Shown: positions 10,573 to 20,645, numbered from the stretch's first letter. The stretch: DNA of 64,000 nt from Ancylobacter lacus (GCF_018390635.1 NZ_JAHBGE010000074.1:54558-118557); one strand, 5' to 3'. The notes: generated by a model from the sequence alone, not told the origin. Program-made: numbers and translations.

Positions 10573-12075
10573 ATGACGTACACGATGGTTGATGACGCTG
10601 CGGTGAAACGGACCGACGGCGATGCCGAGGCGTTCGATCCCCATGCGGATCGGCTGCGGGAAGAATGCGGGGTGTTCGGCATCTTCGGCCACCCGGACGC
10701 CGCGGCGATCACCGCGCTCGGCCTCCACGCCCTGCAGCATCGCGGCCAGGAAGCCGCCGGCATCACCGTGTATGACGGCCAGCGCTTCCATTCCGAACGC
10801 CGTTTGGGCCTTGTCGGCGACGCCTTTTCCGACGCCGAGGTCATCAAGCGCCTGCCCGGCCACATCGCGGTCGGCCATGTGCGCTACTCCACGACCGGCG
10901 CGACCATCCTGCGCAATGTCCAGCCGCTCTTCGCCGAGCTGGACGGCGGCGGCTTCGCCATCGCCCATAACGGCAACCTCACCAACGGGCTGACGCTGCG
11001 CCGCAACCTCATCCGCGACGGCGCCATCTGCCAGTCGACCTCCGACACCGAGGTGATGCTCCACCTCGTCGCCCGCTCCAAGAAGGCCCGCTTCACCGAG
11101 CGCTTCATCGAGGCGCTGCGCCACATCGAGGGCGCCTATGCCTTTGTCGGCCTCACCAACAAGAAGCTGGTCGGCGCCCGCGACCCGCTCGGCATCCGCC
11201 CGCTGGTGCTGGGCGAGCTGGACGGCCACCCGATCATGACGTCGGAGACCTGCGCTCTCGACATAATCGGTGCGCGTTACGTGCGGGACGTCGAGCCCGG
11301 CGAGGTGATCGTGTTCTCCTCCGACAAGGTGGAGACGCTGCGTCCCTTCCCGCCGGTGGCGCCGCGCCCCTGCATCTTCGAATACATCTATTTCGCCCGC
11401 CCGGATTCGATCGTCGGCGGCCGCTCGGTCTATCAGGTCCGCAAGACCATGGGCATGCAGCTCGCCAACGAGTCGCCCGCCGACGCCGACGTGGTGGTGC
11501 CTGTGCCGGATTCCGGCGTGCCCGCCGCCATCGGCTATGCCCAGGCTTCCGGCATTCCCTATGAGCTCGGCATCATCCGCAACCACTATGTCGGGCGCAC
11601 CTTCATCCAGCCGACCCAGTCGGTGCGCGACCAGGGCGTGCGGATGAAGCATTCGGCGAACCGCTCGGTAGTCGAGGGCAAGCGCATCGTGCTGATCGAC
11701 GACAGCCTCGTGCGCGGTACCACCTCGGTGAAGATCGTGCGGATGATGCGGGAGGCCGGCGCCCGCGAGGTGCATTTCCGCATCTCCTCCCCGCCGATCA
11801 CCCACCCCGACTATTACGGCATCGACACCCCGGACCGCGACAAGCTGCTGGCCGCGACCCACGATCTGGAAGGCATGCGCCGCTATATCGGCGCCGACAG
11901 CCTCGCCTTCCTCTCGGTGGACGGCATCTACCGCGCCATGGGCTATGAGGGCCGCGACCCCGTTCGCCCGCAGTTCACCGACCACTGCTTCACCGGCGAC
12001 TATCCCACCCAGCTCACCGACCGCGCCACGGAGGTGCCGACCCGGCAGCTTTCGTTGCTGGCGGAAGCAAGCTGA
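10573..12075 (+). CDS. purF: Amidophosphoribosyltransferase PurF
   Basis: 500 residues. It makes phosphoribosylamine from PRPP and glutamine, the first committed step of purine synthesis. A ~31-residue propeptide precedes the catalytic cysteine (Cys32 in EECGVFGIF), which should become the mature N terminus of the glutamine amidotransferase domain. The second half is the phosphoribosyltransferase domain with the PRPP loop VLIDDSLVRGTTS. GGAGG (10566-10570 region) lies just before the ATG at 10573; upstream in-frame ATGs do not fit the family. A VOC-domain gene follows 13 bases downstream. Confidence 0.96.
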   Translation: MTYTMVDDAAVKRTDGDAEAFDPHADRLREECGVFGIFGHPDAAAITALGLHALQHRGQEAAGITVYDGQRFHSERRLGLVGDAFSDAEVIKRLPGHIAVGHVRYSTTGATILRNVQPLFAELDGGGFAIAHNGNLTNGLTLRRNLIRDGAICQSTSDTEVMLHLVARSKKARFTERFIEALRHIEGAYAFVGLTNKKLVGARDPLGIRPLVLGELDGHPIMTSETCALDIIGARYVRDVEPGEVIVFSSDKVETLRPFPPVAPRPCIFEYIYFARPDSIVGGRSVYQVRKTMGMQLANESPADADVVVPVPDSGVPAAIGYAQASGIPYELGIIRNHYVGRTFIQPTQSVRDQGVRMKHSANRSVVEGKRIVLIDDSLVRGTTSVKIVRMMREAGAREVHFRISSPPITHPDYYGIDTPDRDKLLAATHDLEGMRRYIGADSLAFLSVDGIYRAMGYEGRDPVRPQFTDHCFTGDYPTQLTDRATEVPTRQLSLLAEAS

Positions 12076-12088
12076 CCGGAGGCGGCAG

Positions 12089-12505
12089 GTGGTCGCGCTT
12101 TCCGAGTGGCATCGCGGACGGCTGATCGACCACATCTCGCTCGTGGTCGCCGATTATGCGGCCTGCCGCCGCTTCTACGGCGCCGTGCTCGAGGTGCTGG
12201 GTGTGCCCATCGTGGAGGGCGACGGCTATTTCTTCGCCGACGAGCTTTTCGTCTCGCCCGGCGATCCGCTCACCGGGCGGACGCATCTCGCCTTCCAGGC
12301 GGCGGACGAGGAGATGGTCCGCCGCTTCCATGCCGCCGCGCTCGCCGCCGGCGGGCGCGACAACGGTCCGCCGGGGCCGCGCGACTATCACCCCGGCTAT
12401 TACGCCGCCTTCGTGCTGGACCCGGCCGGCAACAATATCGAGGCGGTGTATCACGGCCCGGCGACGCGATCCGCCGCCTCGGTGGTGCTGACCGACGCCG
12501 GCTAG
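12089..12505 (+). CDS. VOC (glyoxalase/bleomycin-resistance) family protein
   Basis: 138 residues, a single vicinal-oxygen-chelate domain. Members bind a divalent metal and act as lyases, isomerases or small-molecule sequestering proteins. LIDHISLVVADYAACRRFY is the first beta-alpha module with its His ligand; the second module ends AAFVLDPAGNNIEAVYHGP, where the Glu is the usual ligand. The GTG at 12089 is preceded by GGAGG (12078-12082) at 6-base spacing, which decides the start. It sits between purF and an SDR gene with short gaps, so the three are likely co-transcribed. Substrate unknown. Confidence 0.8.
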   Translation: MVALSEWHRGRLIDHISLVVADYAACRRFYGAVLEVLGVPIVEGDGYFFADELFVSPGDPLTGRTHLAFQAADEEMVRRFHAAALAAGGRDNGPPGPRDYHPGYYAAFVLDPAGNNIEAVYHGPATRSAASVVLTDAG

Positions 12506-12523
12506 GCCTTCCCGAGGAGCTTC

Positions 12524-13282
12524 ATGACCGACGCCACCGACGCCCGCCCGCTCGCCGGCCGCTACGCCCTCGTCACCGGCGCCACCCGCGGCATCGGCCG
12601 TGCCACCGCGGTCGCGCTCGGTCGCGCCGGTGCCCACATCATCGCCACCGGCCGCACCGCCGGCGCGCTGGAGGAGCTCGACGACGCAGTCATCGCGGCC
12701 GGCTCCACCACCACGCTGGTGCCGTTGGACGTGAAGGACGGCGAGGCGATCGACCGGCTCGGCGGCGCACTGTACGAGCGGTTCGGCCGGCTCGACATCT
12801 TCATCGGCAATGCCGGCATCCTCGGTCCCATGACCCCGCTTCAGCAGGTCGAGCCGAAGGAGTGGGACGAGATCGTCGCCATCAACCTCACCGCCAATTA
12901 CCGCTTCGTGCGCTCGCTGGACCCGCTGCTGCGGCTGTCCACCGCCGGGCGCGCGGTGCTGGTGTCGTCGGGCGCGGCGCACAAGGCCCGGGCCTATTGG
13001 GGGCCTTATGCCGTGACCAAGGCGGCGGTGGAGGTTCTGGCGCGGACCTGGGCGGCGGAAACCGCCAATCTCTCCAACCTGCGGGTCAACCTGCTCAATC
13101 CCGGCCCGGTGCGCACCCGGATGCGGGCCAAGGCCTTCCCGAGCGAAGACCCGGAGACGCTGCCGACGCCGGAGGCGGTTGCTGAAACCATTGTGAGCCT
13201 ATGCCTGCCGACCTTCGAGGAGACCGGCCGGCTCTACGACTTCCCCTCGCGCAAGCTGGTCGACTTCCACCTGCCGGGCTGA
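12524..13282 (+). CDS. SDR family NAD(P)-dependent oxidoreductase
   Basis: 252 residues, classical short-chain dehydrogenase. TGATRGIGRA (residues ~19-28) binds the cofactor, NAGILG the adenine side, and the YAVTK pentad (Tyr and Lys of the active site) is present with a preceding serine. An SDR of this type follows purF in many Hyphomicrobiales, but its substrate is not established. GAGGAG lies 6 bases before the ATG. The last 84 bases overlap, on the opposite strand, the end of the EamA transporter frame. Confidence 0.88.
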   Translation: MTDATDARPLAGRYALVTGATRGIGRATAVALGRAGAHIIATGRTAGALEELDDAVIAAGSTTTLVPLDVKDGEAIDRLGGALYERFGRLDIFIGNAGILGPMTPLQQVEPKEWDEIVAINLTANYRFVRSLDPLLRLSTAGRAVLVSSGAAHKARAYWGPYAVTKAAVEVLARTWAAETANLSNLRVNLLNPGPVRTRMRAKAFPSEDPETLPTPEAVAETIVSLCLPTFEETGRLYDFPSRKLVDFHLPG

Positions 13283-14218
13283 GCCCTCCGCGGCGGCGGG
13301 CGGCACCCCCGCCGGGCGGCGCATGGCGAACAGCAGCACCCCGGCGCTGACGCCGGCGAGCTGCAGCACGATGCCGACCGCCTCGGGCGCGGTTGGCAGG
13401 CGCTGTTCGTAGATCAGGCCATAGATCAGGCCGAACACCGTCTCGCCGACGATCAGCAGCGCGGTCAGCGCCATGGGCAGGCGGGCGGAAGCCACCATCC
13501 AGCACCAGGTGGCGAACCAGCCGCCCACCACCGCCATCGTCACGGTCCAGAACAGGAAGCGCTGGCCCTCGGCCGGGGTGGCGAGTTCCGGGTGCGGCAC
13601 GCCGAGCAGCGGGATCAGCAGCAGCGCGCCGAGGCCGGCGCCGAGGCCCTGCAGGCCGGTCCAGCCCAGCCCGTCCGGCGCGTCGCCGGCACGCATCACC
13701 TCCGCGTTCACCAGCCCGTAGAGCACCCACAGCACCAGCGCCGCCGTGGCCGCGGCAAGGCCGATCCAGCGCTCCGGCGCGGCCTCGGGCGGCAGCGGGG
13801 CGGCGCCGAGATGGGCGGCGAGGATGCCGCCCGCCACCAGCGCCAGCGGCAGCGCCAGCCGGCCCCAGCCCACCGCCCGCTCCCGCAGATTGGCGATCAC
13901 CGCCAGCACCACCGGCGAGCTGCCGATGATGAGCGGCGGCAGCACCGCGCCGGCGTAATGCACCGACCACGCCGCCGCGAGGAAATAGCCGACATAGCCG
14001 AAGCCGCCGAGCCCGAAGCCCATCACCAGCCGGCGCCGCGACATCGACCACGGCCGGAATCGCGGCAGGCTCATCAGCAGCACCGAGACGAGGCCGAACA
14101 GCACATAGCGCACCAGGGTGAAGTCCCAGGCCGTGAAGGGCGCGACCATGCGCGGCGCGACGAAGACGAGGCCCCACAGGGCGCCCGTGGTGAGGCCGGC
14201 GAGAAGGCCGAGGAACAT
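13199..14218 (-). CDS. EamA/DMT family transporter
   Basis: 339 residues with ten predicted membrane helices in two EamA repeats (about residues 1-145 and 160-300). This family exports amino acids, metabolites or drugs across the inner membrane. Membrane segments end near VLLFAMRR; the last ~40 residues are hydrophilic and read antisense through the 3' end of the SDR gene, so they look like an unselected extension. The gene is divergent from an Lrp/AsnC regulator, a pairing typical for amino acid exporters, which suggests an amino acid substrate. The substrate itself is not shown by the sequence. Confidence 0.85.
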   Translation of the reverse strand: MFLGLLAGLTTGALWGLVFVAPRMVAPFTAWDFTLVRYVLFGLVSVLLMSLPRFRPWSMSRRRLVMGFGLGGFGYVGYFLAAAWSVHYAGAVLPPLIIGSSPVVLAVIANLRERAVGWGRLALPLALVAGGILAAHLGAAPLPPEAAPERWIGLAAATAALVLWVLYGLVNAEVMRAGDAPDGLGWTGLQGLGAGLGALLLIPLLGVPHPELATPAEGQRFLFWTVTMAVVGGWFATWCWMVASARLPMALTALLIVGETVFGLIYGLIYEQRLPTAPEAVGIVLQLAGVSAGVLLFAMRRPAGVPPAAAEGSARQVEVDQLARGEVVEPAGLLEGRQA

Positions 14219-14328
14219 GGGAAGGGTCCGATGGCGGGAGAGCCGTATAATGGCAGGTGCACGCGCCGATTCGAATGGCGGTTCGACGGCTCAGGGCGCA
14301 AGCTGCCTGCGAAACGAAGGCTGATGCG

Positions 14329-14793
14329 ATGATCCGCCTTGCAAACGAAAGACGCCCGTTCGACCCCGTGGACGCCGCCCTGCTCGCGGCGCTGGACCGC
14401 GACGCCCGGCAGCCGGTGAGCGCGCTCGCGCGGCTGGTCGGCATGTCGCCGCCCGCCGTGTCGGAGCGGCTTCGGCGGCTGGAGGCGGACGGCGTGCTGA
14501 AGGGCTTCTCGGTGGAGCTGGACCCGGCGGCGCTCGGCTATGCCCTGCGGGCGTTGGCCCGCATCCGGCCGCTGCCCGGCAAGCTGCATGTGGTGGAGCG
14601 GCTGATCGAGCAATGCCCCCATGTGGTGGAATGCTTGAAGGTCACCGGCGACGACGCCTTCCTCGCCCAGCTCGTTGTGCGCTCGGTCGACCAGCTCGAC
14701 ACCGTGCTCTCGAGCCTCGCCGATCACGCCATGACCAGCACCGCGATCGTGAAGGGCCACGCCGTGCGGCGCCGGCTGCCGCCGCTGGAGTGA
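14329..14793 (+). CDS. Lrp/AsnC family transcriptional regulator
   Basis: 154 residues, the normal Lrp size. An N-terminal winged helix-turn-helix (FDPVDAALLAALDRDARQPVSALARLVGMSPPAVSERLRRLEADGVL; about residues 12-57) is followed by the RAM ligand-binding domain with its GDDAFLAQLVV core. These regulators sense amino acids and often control the neighbouring exporter. The frame opens at 14257, but the ATG at 14329 fits the family length. The 110-base gap to the divergent EamA gene should hold both promoters and the operator; I could not define the site. Confidence 0.87.
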   Translation: MIRLANERRPFDPVDAALLAALDRDARQPVSALARLVGMSPPAVSERLRRLEADGVLKGFSVELDPAALGYALRALARIRPLPGKLHVVERLIEQCPHVVECLKVTGDDAFLAQLVVRSVDQLDTVLSSLADHAMTSTAIVKGHAVRRRLPPLE

Positions 14794-14820
14794 GCGGCGG
14801 CGCGGCGACGGCCGGCGCCC

Positions 14821-16179
14821 TCAGTCCTTCTCGGCGTAGGGATTGTCCTTCTCGCGCAGCGTCAGCCGGATCGGCACGCCGGGCAGGTCGAAGGTCGCCC
14901 TCAGGCCGTTGGTGAGGTAGCGCAGATAGCTCTCGGGCAGTGCCTCGGCCCGCGAGCAGAACAGCACGAAGCTCGGCGGCCGGCTCTTGGGCTGGGTGAT
15001 GTAGCGCAGCTTGATGCGGCGGCCGGACACCGCCGGCGGCGGATGGTCATTGGTGGTCTCGGTCAGCCAGCGGTTCAGCGGGTTGGTGGCGATGCGCCGG
15101 TTCCACACCTCGTAGGTGCCGGCGATGGCCTGCACCAGCCGGTCCAGCCCGTCGCCGGTGAGGCCGGAGACGAGGACGACCGGCATGCCCTTGGCCTGCG
15201 GCAGCCAGTGGTCGGCCTCCTCCCGCATGCGGGTGACGAGGCCGGCCTCGCCCTTCACGAGATCGGACTTGCTGATGGCGATCACCAGCGCGCGGCCCTC
15301 GCGCAGCACGAGGTCGGCGATGCGCAGGTCCTGCTCCTCGAAGGGGTGGGTGGCGTCCATCATCACCACCACCACCTCGGCGAATTTCGCCGCGCGGAGC
15401 CCGTCGGCCACGGAGAGCTTCTCCAGCTTGTCCTCGACCCGGGCGCGCTTGCGCATGCCGGCGGTGTCGAACACCTTCAGCGGCACGCCGGAGCGTTCGA
15501 CGTCGACCGCGATCGAATCGCGGGTGATGCCGGCCTCGGGGCCGGTCAGCAGCCGTTCCTCGCCCAGCAGCGCGTTGATGAGAGTGGACTTGCCGGCATT
15601 GGGCCGCCCCAGCACGGCGACGCGGATGCGGCGGGGGGCGCCGTCGGCTTCCGGCTCCTCGTCCTCGTCTTCCTCTTCGGCGTCGTCGGGGAAGTTCTCG
15701 CGCAGGGCGCGGAACAGCTCGCCCATGCCCTCGCCATGCTCGGCGGAAATCGCCACCGGCTCGCCGAGGCCGAGCCCATAGGCATCGAGGAACCCGGCCT
15801 CGCCGCCCCGCCCCTCGCTCTTGTTGGCGACCAGTATGGTGCTCTTGCCGGAACGGCGCGCCAGCTCGGCGAAGACGCGGTCGGTGGGGGTGAGGCCGCT
15901 GCGGGCATCGACCAGGAACAGCAGCACGTCGGCCTCGGCGATGGCCGCCTCGGTCTGGCCGCGCATGCGGGCCTCCAGGCTGTCGGCCTTGGCCTCCTCC
16001 AGCCCGGCGGTGTCGATGATGCGGAACTGCAGGTGGCCGAGCTGGCCCTCGCCCTCGCGGCGGTCGCGGGTCACGCCGGGGCGGTCGTCCACCAGAGCGA
16101 GGCGCTTGCCCACCAGCCGGTTGAACAGCGTCGACTTGCCGACATTCGGCCGTCCGACAATGGCGACGGTGAGGGACAT
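14821..16179 (-). CDS. der: Ribosome biogenesis GTPase Der
   Basis: 452 residues. Der (EngA) has two tandem GTPase domains and assists 50S subunit assembly. The first P-loop GRPNVGKST is at residues 8-16, with the DTAGLE switch; an acidic Glu/Asp-rich linker ([13 protein letters not shown]) joins to the second domain with GRPNAGKST and [14 protein letters not shown]-like C-terminal domain follows. Short gap of 20 bases from the upstream lipoprotein gene and 9 more to the TPR gene, all on the minus strand, indicates one operon. Confidence 0.96.
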   Translation of the reverse strand: MSLTVAIVGRPNVGKSTLFNRLVGKRLALVDDRPGVTRDRREGEGQLGHLQFRIIDTAGLEEAKADSLEARMRGQTEAAIAEADVLLFLVDARSGLTPTDRVFAELARRSGKSTILVANKSEGRGGEAGFLDAYGLGLGEPVAISAEHGEGMGELFRALRENFPDDAEEEDEDEEPEADGAPRRIRVAVLGRPNAGKSTLINALLGEERLLTGPEAGITRDSIAVDVERSGVPLKVFDTAGMRKRARVEDKLEKLSVADGLRAAKFAEVVVVMMDATHPFEEQDLRIADLVLREGRALVIAISKSDLVKGEAGLVTRMREEADHWLPQAKGMPVVLVSGLTGDGLDRLVQAIAGTYEVWNRRIATNPLNRWLTETTNDHPPPAVSGRRIKLRYITQPKSRPPSFVLFCSRAEALPESYLRYLTNGLRATFDLPGVPIRLTLREKDNPYAEKD

Positions 16180-16199
16180 GTGAAGCGCCTCCGCGCCCG

Positions 16200-16520
16200 T
16201 TACTGGGTGGTGACGGTGCCGCGGGACACGGTGCCGGATGCGGTGCCCGACGCCGCCGGGGTGGCGGCGCCCGCAGCCCCTTCGGCCGCCGGGGCGGGAT
16301 AGTCGGGAATGGCGGAATTCGCCGGCTGCGGCGGGGCCGCATTGTAGTCGACGCCCGGCACGCCCTCGGGGAAGACCGGCACCCGGGTGCCGGGCAGCTT
16401 CTTCTCCTTCTGGGCGAAGGGATTGAGCGCGTCCATCGACTCGCAGCCCGCCAGCCCGACCGAAAGGCCGATGGCCAGGGCGGCAAGAGCGAGACGGCGT
16501 ACCTTCGGGCGGTTCGACAT
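16200..16520 (-). CDS. Small lipoprotein in the der operon
   Basis: 106 residues. A signal peptide ends in a lipobox LAGC with Cys26, so the mature protein should be lipid-anchored, in the outer membrane unless retained. After [18 protein letters not shown] comes a low-complexity Ala/Pro/Gly/Thr-rich stretch with no fold that I recognise. In many alphaproteobacteria this slot, between a YfgM-like protein and der, is taken by a BamB-type PQQ-repeat lipoprotein; here the protein is far too short for a beta-propeller. Homology to the N-terminal part of such proteins cannot be judged by eye. Function unknown. Confidence 0.7.
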   Translation of the reverse strand: MSNRPKVRRLALAALAIGLSVGLAGCESMDALNPFAQKEKKLPGTRVPVFPEGVPGVDYNAAPPQPANSAIPDYPAPAAEGAAGAATPAASGTASGTVSRGTVTTQ

Positions 16521-16529
16521 GGCTGGCTC

Positions 16530-17558
16530 CTATTGCGGGGCGGCGGGCGAAGCGCCGCCGGGCGCGGCCGGCGCGGCGGGCTCCGGAACGGCGGCGGGCG
16601 GCGTGGCGGGGGCCGGCGTCCCGGGCGCGGCAGGCGCCGGCTCGGCCGGGGCCGCAGGCGCGGCCTCGGCGGGGGCCGGCTCCGCCGGGACGGGAGAAGC
16701 GGGCGCGGCCGGAGCGGCGGCTTCCGGCGCTGGCGCGGCGGTGTCGGGAACCGTGGTCTCGGGAGCCGCGATCGCGGGGGCGCCGGCCTCGGGGGTCGCG
16801 GGCGGCGTGCCGGCGGGGGCGTCCGGCAGCGGCGTCGGCAGTTGCAGGGTCGGAGCGTCGAGCGTCGGCGCGGGGGCGATCACCGCGGCCGGAGCCGGCG
16901 CGATCTCCGGCGCCGGGCCGCCGGCGGCGAGGCCGCGCATCAGCTCCGCGCGCTGGCGCAGTCCGGGCGGCGTCTCCGGGTCGGAGAGAATGGTCTCGAA
17001 GGTCTTGGTGGCGGCGGCAAGGTCGCCCGCGCGGTACTGCGCGAGCCCGACGATCTCGCGCGCGGAATGGCGGAACGGGCCGGTATCGGTGTCGAGCGGC
17101 TTCATCCGCGCCTCGACATCGGCCAGCGGCGCGGTGTCGACCAGCAGGTAGCCGGCCCGGAGCCGGGCGATATCCCGGGTGAGCGGGTCCAGCGCCGTGT
17201 CGTTGGCGAGCCCGTCATAGGCGGCGACGGCGGCCGGCTTGTCGGTGGCGGCCAGCTCCGCCGCGGCGCGGAAGCGGGCGAGCACCCGGTAGCCGCCGCT
17301 GCCGTCGACGGCGATCGCTGAGAAGGCCTTCTCGGCCTCCTCGTGCTTGCCCTCCCCCGCCAGCCGCAGGGCGGCGGCGAAGCGGGCACCGGCCGCTTCG
17401 GCCTGCTTGGCGCGGTACCACTCATAGCCGCGCCAGGCCGCCACGCCGAGGACGATGACGACGACGAGGGCGACGATATAGGCGCCATAGCGCGACCAGA
17501 TCTTGCCCAGCCGCTCGCGGCGAAGGTCCTCGTCGATCTCGTGGAAGATGTCTGCCAT
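16530..17558 (-). CDS. YfgM-like membrane-anchored tetratricopeptide protein
   Basis: 342 residues. [21 protein letters not shown] opens the cytosolic part (first 20 residues shown as [20 protein letters not shown] in essence), a single membrane segment spans ~25-43, and a TPR-like region with Ala-rich helices runs to ~225. The rest is an unusual Pro/Ala/Thr/Glu-rich tail of about 110 residues. The E. coli relative YfgM is a periplasmic chaperone partner of SecYEG and also lies near der. The ATG at 17558 is chosen because the 24 residues before it are not conserved in the family. First gene of the der operon. Confidence 0.8.
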   Translation of the reverse strand: MADIFHEIDEDLRRERLGKIWSRYGAYIVALVVVIVLGVAAWRGYEWYRAKQAEAAGARFAAALRLAGEGKHEEAEKAFSAIAVDGSGGYRVLARFRAAAELAATDKPAAVAAYDGLANDTALDPLTRDIARLRAGYLLVDTAPLADVEARMKPLDTDTGPFRHSAREIVGLAQYRAGDLAAATKTFETILSDPETPPGLRQRAELMRGLAAGGPAPEIAPAPAAVIAPAPTLDAPTLQLPTPLPDAPAGTPPATPEAGAPAIAAPETTVPDTAAPAPEAAAPAAPASPVPAEPAPAEAAPAAPAEPAPAAPGTPAPATPPAAVPEPAAPAAPGGASPAAPQ

Positions 17559-17713
17559 CGAACGTCCGTACGCGGAATGAGTAAGGTGGGGACAGCCGGC
17601 CTCACGCCCGAAGACGCGGGAAAAGGCCATCCGTGAAGCGCGGGTAAATCATCGGTGCGGCCCGATCAAGGCAAATGTCCGGGCGCCGCCCCGCCGCGGC
17701 GCCGGCCACGCCT

Positions 17714-18538
17714 TCAGGCGCTCTTCTTCGAGGCGTAGACATGCTCCGGCCCGGGGAACGCCCGCGCCCGGACATCGGCGGCGAAGTTCTCCACCGCCGC
17801 GCCGATGGAGGGGCCGATGTCGGCATATTTCTTCACGAAGCGCGGCACCTTGTCGGAGAGGCCCAGCATGTCCTCCAGCACCAGGATCTGGCCGTCGCAG
17901 GCCGAGGAGCCGCCGATGCCGATGGTCGGGCAGGCCACCTCGGCGGTGATGGCGCGGGCCAGCGGCTCGGCCATGGCCTCCAGCACGATGGCGAAGGCCC
18001 CCGCCTCCGCGATCGCGCGGGCATCGTCCCGGATCAGTTCCGCGCCCGCCTCGTCGCGCCCGACCGCCCTGAACGAGCCGAGCGTGTTGATCGCCTGCGG
18101 GGTGAGGCCGACATGGCCCATCACCGGCACGCCGCGGTCGGCGAGGAAGCGCACCGTCTCCGCCATGCGGCGCCCGCCTTCCAGCTTCACCGCGCCAGCG
18201 CCGGTTTCCTTCAGCACCCGGGCCGCGGTGGCGAAGGCCTGCTGCGGGCTGCCTTCATAGGAGCCGAACGGCAGATCGACCACCACCAGCGCGCGGGAGG
18301 AGCCGCGCATCACCGCCTGCCCCTGCAGGATCATCATCTCCACCGTCACCGGCACCGTCGTCTCCATCCCATGCATCACCATGCCGAGGGAGTCGCCGAC
18401 CAGCATGAAGTCGACATGGGGGTCGATCAGCCGCGCGGTGTGGGCATGGTAGGAGGTCAGGGAAACGATCGGCTCGCCACCCTTGCGGGCCCGGATGTCC
18501 GGTGCGGTGAGCCGCCGGGCGGCGGACTGAATGGACAT
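17714..18538 (-). CDS. panB: 3-methyl-2-oxobutanoate hydroxymethyltransferase
   Basis: 274 residues. PanB adds a hydroxymethyl group from methylene-tetrahydrofolate to ketoisovalerate, the first committed step toward pantothenate and CoA. The [10 protein letters not shown] and [12 protein letters not shown] segments hold the metal-binding Asp, and VKLEGG--MAETV--L contains the catalytic Glu region; GHVGLTPQ follows. Length fits the family. The ATG at 18538 has an AGAGA site; a TTG 10 codons upstream is open but less likely. panC is not adjacent. The NnrU gene lies 26 bases upstream on the same strand. Confidence 0.95.
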   Translation of the reverse strand: MSIQSAARRLTAPDIRARKGGEPIVSLTSYHAHTARLIDPHVDFMLVGDSLGMVMHGMETTVPVTVEMMILQGQAVMRGSSRALVVVDLPFGSYEGSPQQAFATAARVLKETGAGAVKLEGGRRMAETVRFLADRGVPVMGHVGLTPQAINTLGSFRAVGRDEAGAELIRDDARAIAEAGAFAIVLEAMAEPLARAITAEVACPTIGIGGSSACDGQILVLEDMLGLSDKVPRFVKKYADIGPSIGAAVENFAADVRARAFPGPEHVYASKKSA

Positions 18539-18564
18539 GAGCGTCTCTTTTATGGGGCGTCTCT

Positions 18565-19137
18565 TCAACCCGGCATCACCGGCACGCCGACGACGTACGG
18601 GTGAAACAGGAAGGCGAGCGCCGCATAAAGCACGAGACCGCCGGCCACCGCAACGAGGTCCCCGCCCCAGCCGGAAGACGCTACCGGCAGGGGTTCGCCC
18701 CGCTTCTTCACCGAGATGCGGTCATAGACGGCCCAGGCCAGCACGATGAGGAACAGCGTCAGCGACGCGACGTCGCCATTGGCGAGCACATGGGCGAGCG
18801 CCCAGATCTTCACCGCCACCAGCATGGGATGCTTGAGCCTCGCCCGGATGTGGCTCGGCACATAGGCCGCCACCAGCGCGATGCTGGCGAACAGCATCAG
18901 CAGCAGGGTGAGGTGGCGCAGCCCGACCGGCGGGTCATACAGGACGCGCGGCCCTTCCGAGCGCCACTCGCCGAAGCCATAGGCGGTGAGCAGCAGGCCG
19001 ATGGTCGAGACCAGCGCATACAGCCCCTTGTACGGCCCCTCGCCGATCCGCGCGATCACGCCCGCGCGGGCGTCGCGCCGGGTGGTGAAGACATGCGCGC
19101 CGAGAAACAGGACGAGGCCGATCAGCATCGTGATCAT
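18565..19137 (-). CDS. NnrU family membrane protein
   Basis: 190 residues with five or six membrane helices. The order [13 protein letters not shown], the [13 protein letters not shown] block and the HP...H..ANGDVASL block with conserved histidines match NnrU-domain proteins. NnrU was named from nitric oxide/nitrite reduction loci, and related proteins include 15-cis-zeta-carotene isomerase, a heme protein, so the histidines may bind heme. No denitrification gene is nearby. GGAG lies 9 bases before the ATG at 19137. Specific role unknown. Confidence 0.82.
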   Translation of the reverse strand: MITMLIGLVLFLGAHVFTTRRDARAGVIARIGEGPYKGLYALVSTIGLLLTAYGFGEWRSEGPRVLYDPPVGLRHLTLLLMLFASIALVAAYVPSHIRARLKHPMLVAVKIWALAHVLANGDVASLTLFLIVLAWAVYDRISVKKRGEPLPVASSGWGGDLVAVAGGLVLYAALAFLFHPYVVGVPVMPG

Positions 19138-19442
19138 GGCGGAAACTCCGGGCTGGACCGTTGGGGGGGACGGTCGGTGCGGCCCGCACGCTAGAGGGAT
19201 TCCAGCCTCGGCGCCACGCGGCGTTCGCACGCGGCAGCGGCCGGGGCAGCGCGGCGGCATCCCTCGGGCCCCGCTCCCCCGCTCGGTTCGGAGGCCCGCA
19301 ACTTTTCCGGGCTGATACCCGCCATGATACCGGCGAAACGTGCATAATCCTGGCGCGCCATCGCCCGGGCGGTGGTAAGGTAGGCTGTCTTGCCGGCGGC
19401 CCTTACCCACGGAGGACGGTGTCCTTCGTCGCGGAACGCTTT

Positions 19443-20645
19443 ATGCTGATCGACTATTCGTCCCTGCTGATCGCGATCGGGTTCTCGGCCATATGCCTGT
19501 CCGTCATCCTGTTTTCGAGCTGGATCACGGCGCGGACGGAGACTTTTCTTCTCACCTGCGCCGCCGCGCTGGGGCTGCTCGTCCTCCACGTCTTCAGCTA
19601 CAGCCTGTACATCGCACGCCCGGTGCCCTGGCTCGGCGCCTTCGCCTTCAGCCTGCTGCTCGCCGGGCTCGCCACGCTGCACGCCGCGTCCCGCCAGTTC
19701 CGGCTGGGGGCATCGTCGTGGTCCTCCCCGCTCGCCGGCGGCCTCGCCATTGCGATCGTGGCGCCGCCCCTGCTGGCCGGCTATGACGGGGTCGGCTGCG
19801 TGCTGTTCAACCTTGCTGCCGCCACGCTGCTCGCCGCCACCGCCGCCGAATACTGGCGCGGACGCGCCGAGGCGCCGGGCGCCATCACCGCGCTCGCCGG
19901 GCTCCACATGCTGGCCGGCCTCTCCTTCCTGCCCTGCACCGTGCTGCTGGTGCTCAACGGCAAGGCACGGCTGGACGCACCGCCGCAAAACTGGGCCGAG
20001 GACCTCAACGTCATCATCGGCATCATCGCGGTGCCCGGCGCCGGCGCCCTCACCCTGGCGCTGAACCAGACCCGGCTCGCCCGCGCCCACAAGCAGGAGG
20101 CGATGACCGATTCCCTGACCGGGCTGCTCAACCGGCGGGCGCTGTTCGATCTGGTGGCGAACGAGCCTCTGCGCGGGGATGTCGCCGTCGTGCTGTTCGA
20201 CATCGACCGCTTCAAGACGATCAACGACGAGCGCGGCCACGCCGCCGGCGATCAGGTGCTGGCCTGCTTCGCACAGGCGCTGCGCGAGCGGGTCGAACAG
20301 CGGGCGCAGCAAGGCCCCGCCCTGCCCCCGGTCTTCGCCCGGCTTGGCGGGGAGGAATTCGCGCTGCTGCTGCGGGGCGCCGTCGCCGAGTCCGCCCTGC
20401 GCGAGGCGGAGGCGGTGCGCGCCCGCTTCGCCGCCCTCGTGCAGGAACGGCTCCACCTCGGCTGCACCGCAAGCGCCGGCATCGCCTTCGGCCAGCCGAA
20501 CGGCTATGATTTCGAGGCGACGCTCAACGCGGCCGACCAGATGCTCTACGGCGCCAAGCGGAACGGGCGGGACCGCGTCGCCATCGCGAGCGCCCGCCTC
20601 GTGACCTTGCTCACCCCTACGCCGCGACCTTCTTCACATCCTTGA
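19443..20645 (+). CDS. Membrane-bound diguanylate cyclase (GGDEF)
   Basis: 400 residues. Six or seven hydrophobic segments fill residues 1-~205, then a GGDEF domain starts at DSLTGLLNRRALFD. The active-site signature is GGEEF (302-306), a functional variant that makes cyclic di-GMP from two GTP. The inhibitory RxxD site five residues before it is absent (the stretch reads LPPVFA), so product inhibition may be lost. An upstream GTG at 19419 has a close GGAGG; I keep the ATG at 19443, where the hydrophobic segment begins. Its 3' end overlaps the convergent prfC end by 29 bases. No phosphodiesterase gene is nearby. Confidence 0.86.
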   Translation: MLIDYSSLLIAIGFSAICLSVILFSSWITARTETFLLTCAAALGLLVLHVFSYSLYIARPVPWLGAFAFSLLLAGLATLHAASRQFRLGASSWSSPLAGGLAIAIVAPPLLAGYDGVGCVLFNLAAATLLAATAAEYWRGRAEAPGAITALAGLHMLAGLSFLPCTVLLVLNGKARLDAPPQNWAEDLNVIIGIIAVPGAGALTLALNQTRLARAHKQEAMTDSLTGLLNRRALFDLVANEPLRGDVAVVLFDIDRFKTINDERGHAAGDQVLACFAQALRERVEQRAQQGPALPPVFARLGGEEFALLLRGAVAESALREAEAVRARFAALVQERLHLGCTASAGIAFGQPNGYDFEATLNAADQMLYGAKRNGRDRVAIASARLVTLLTPTPRPSSHP

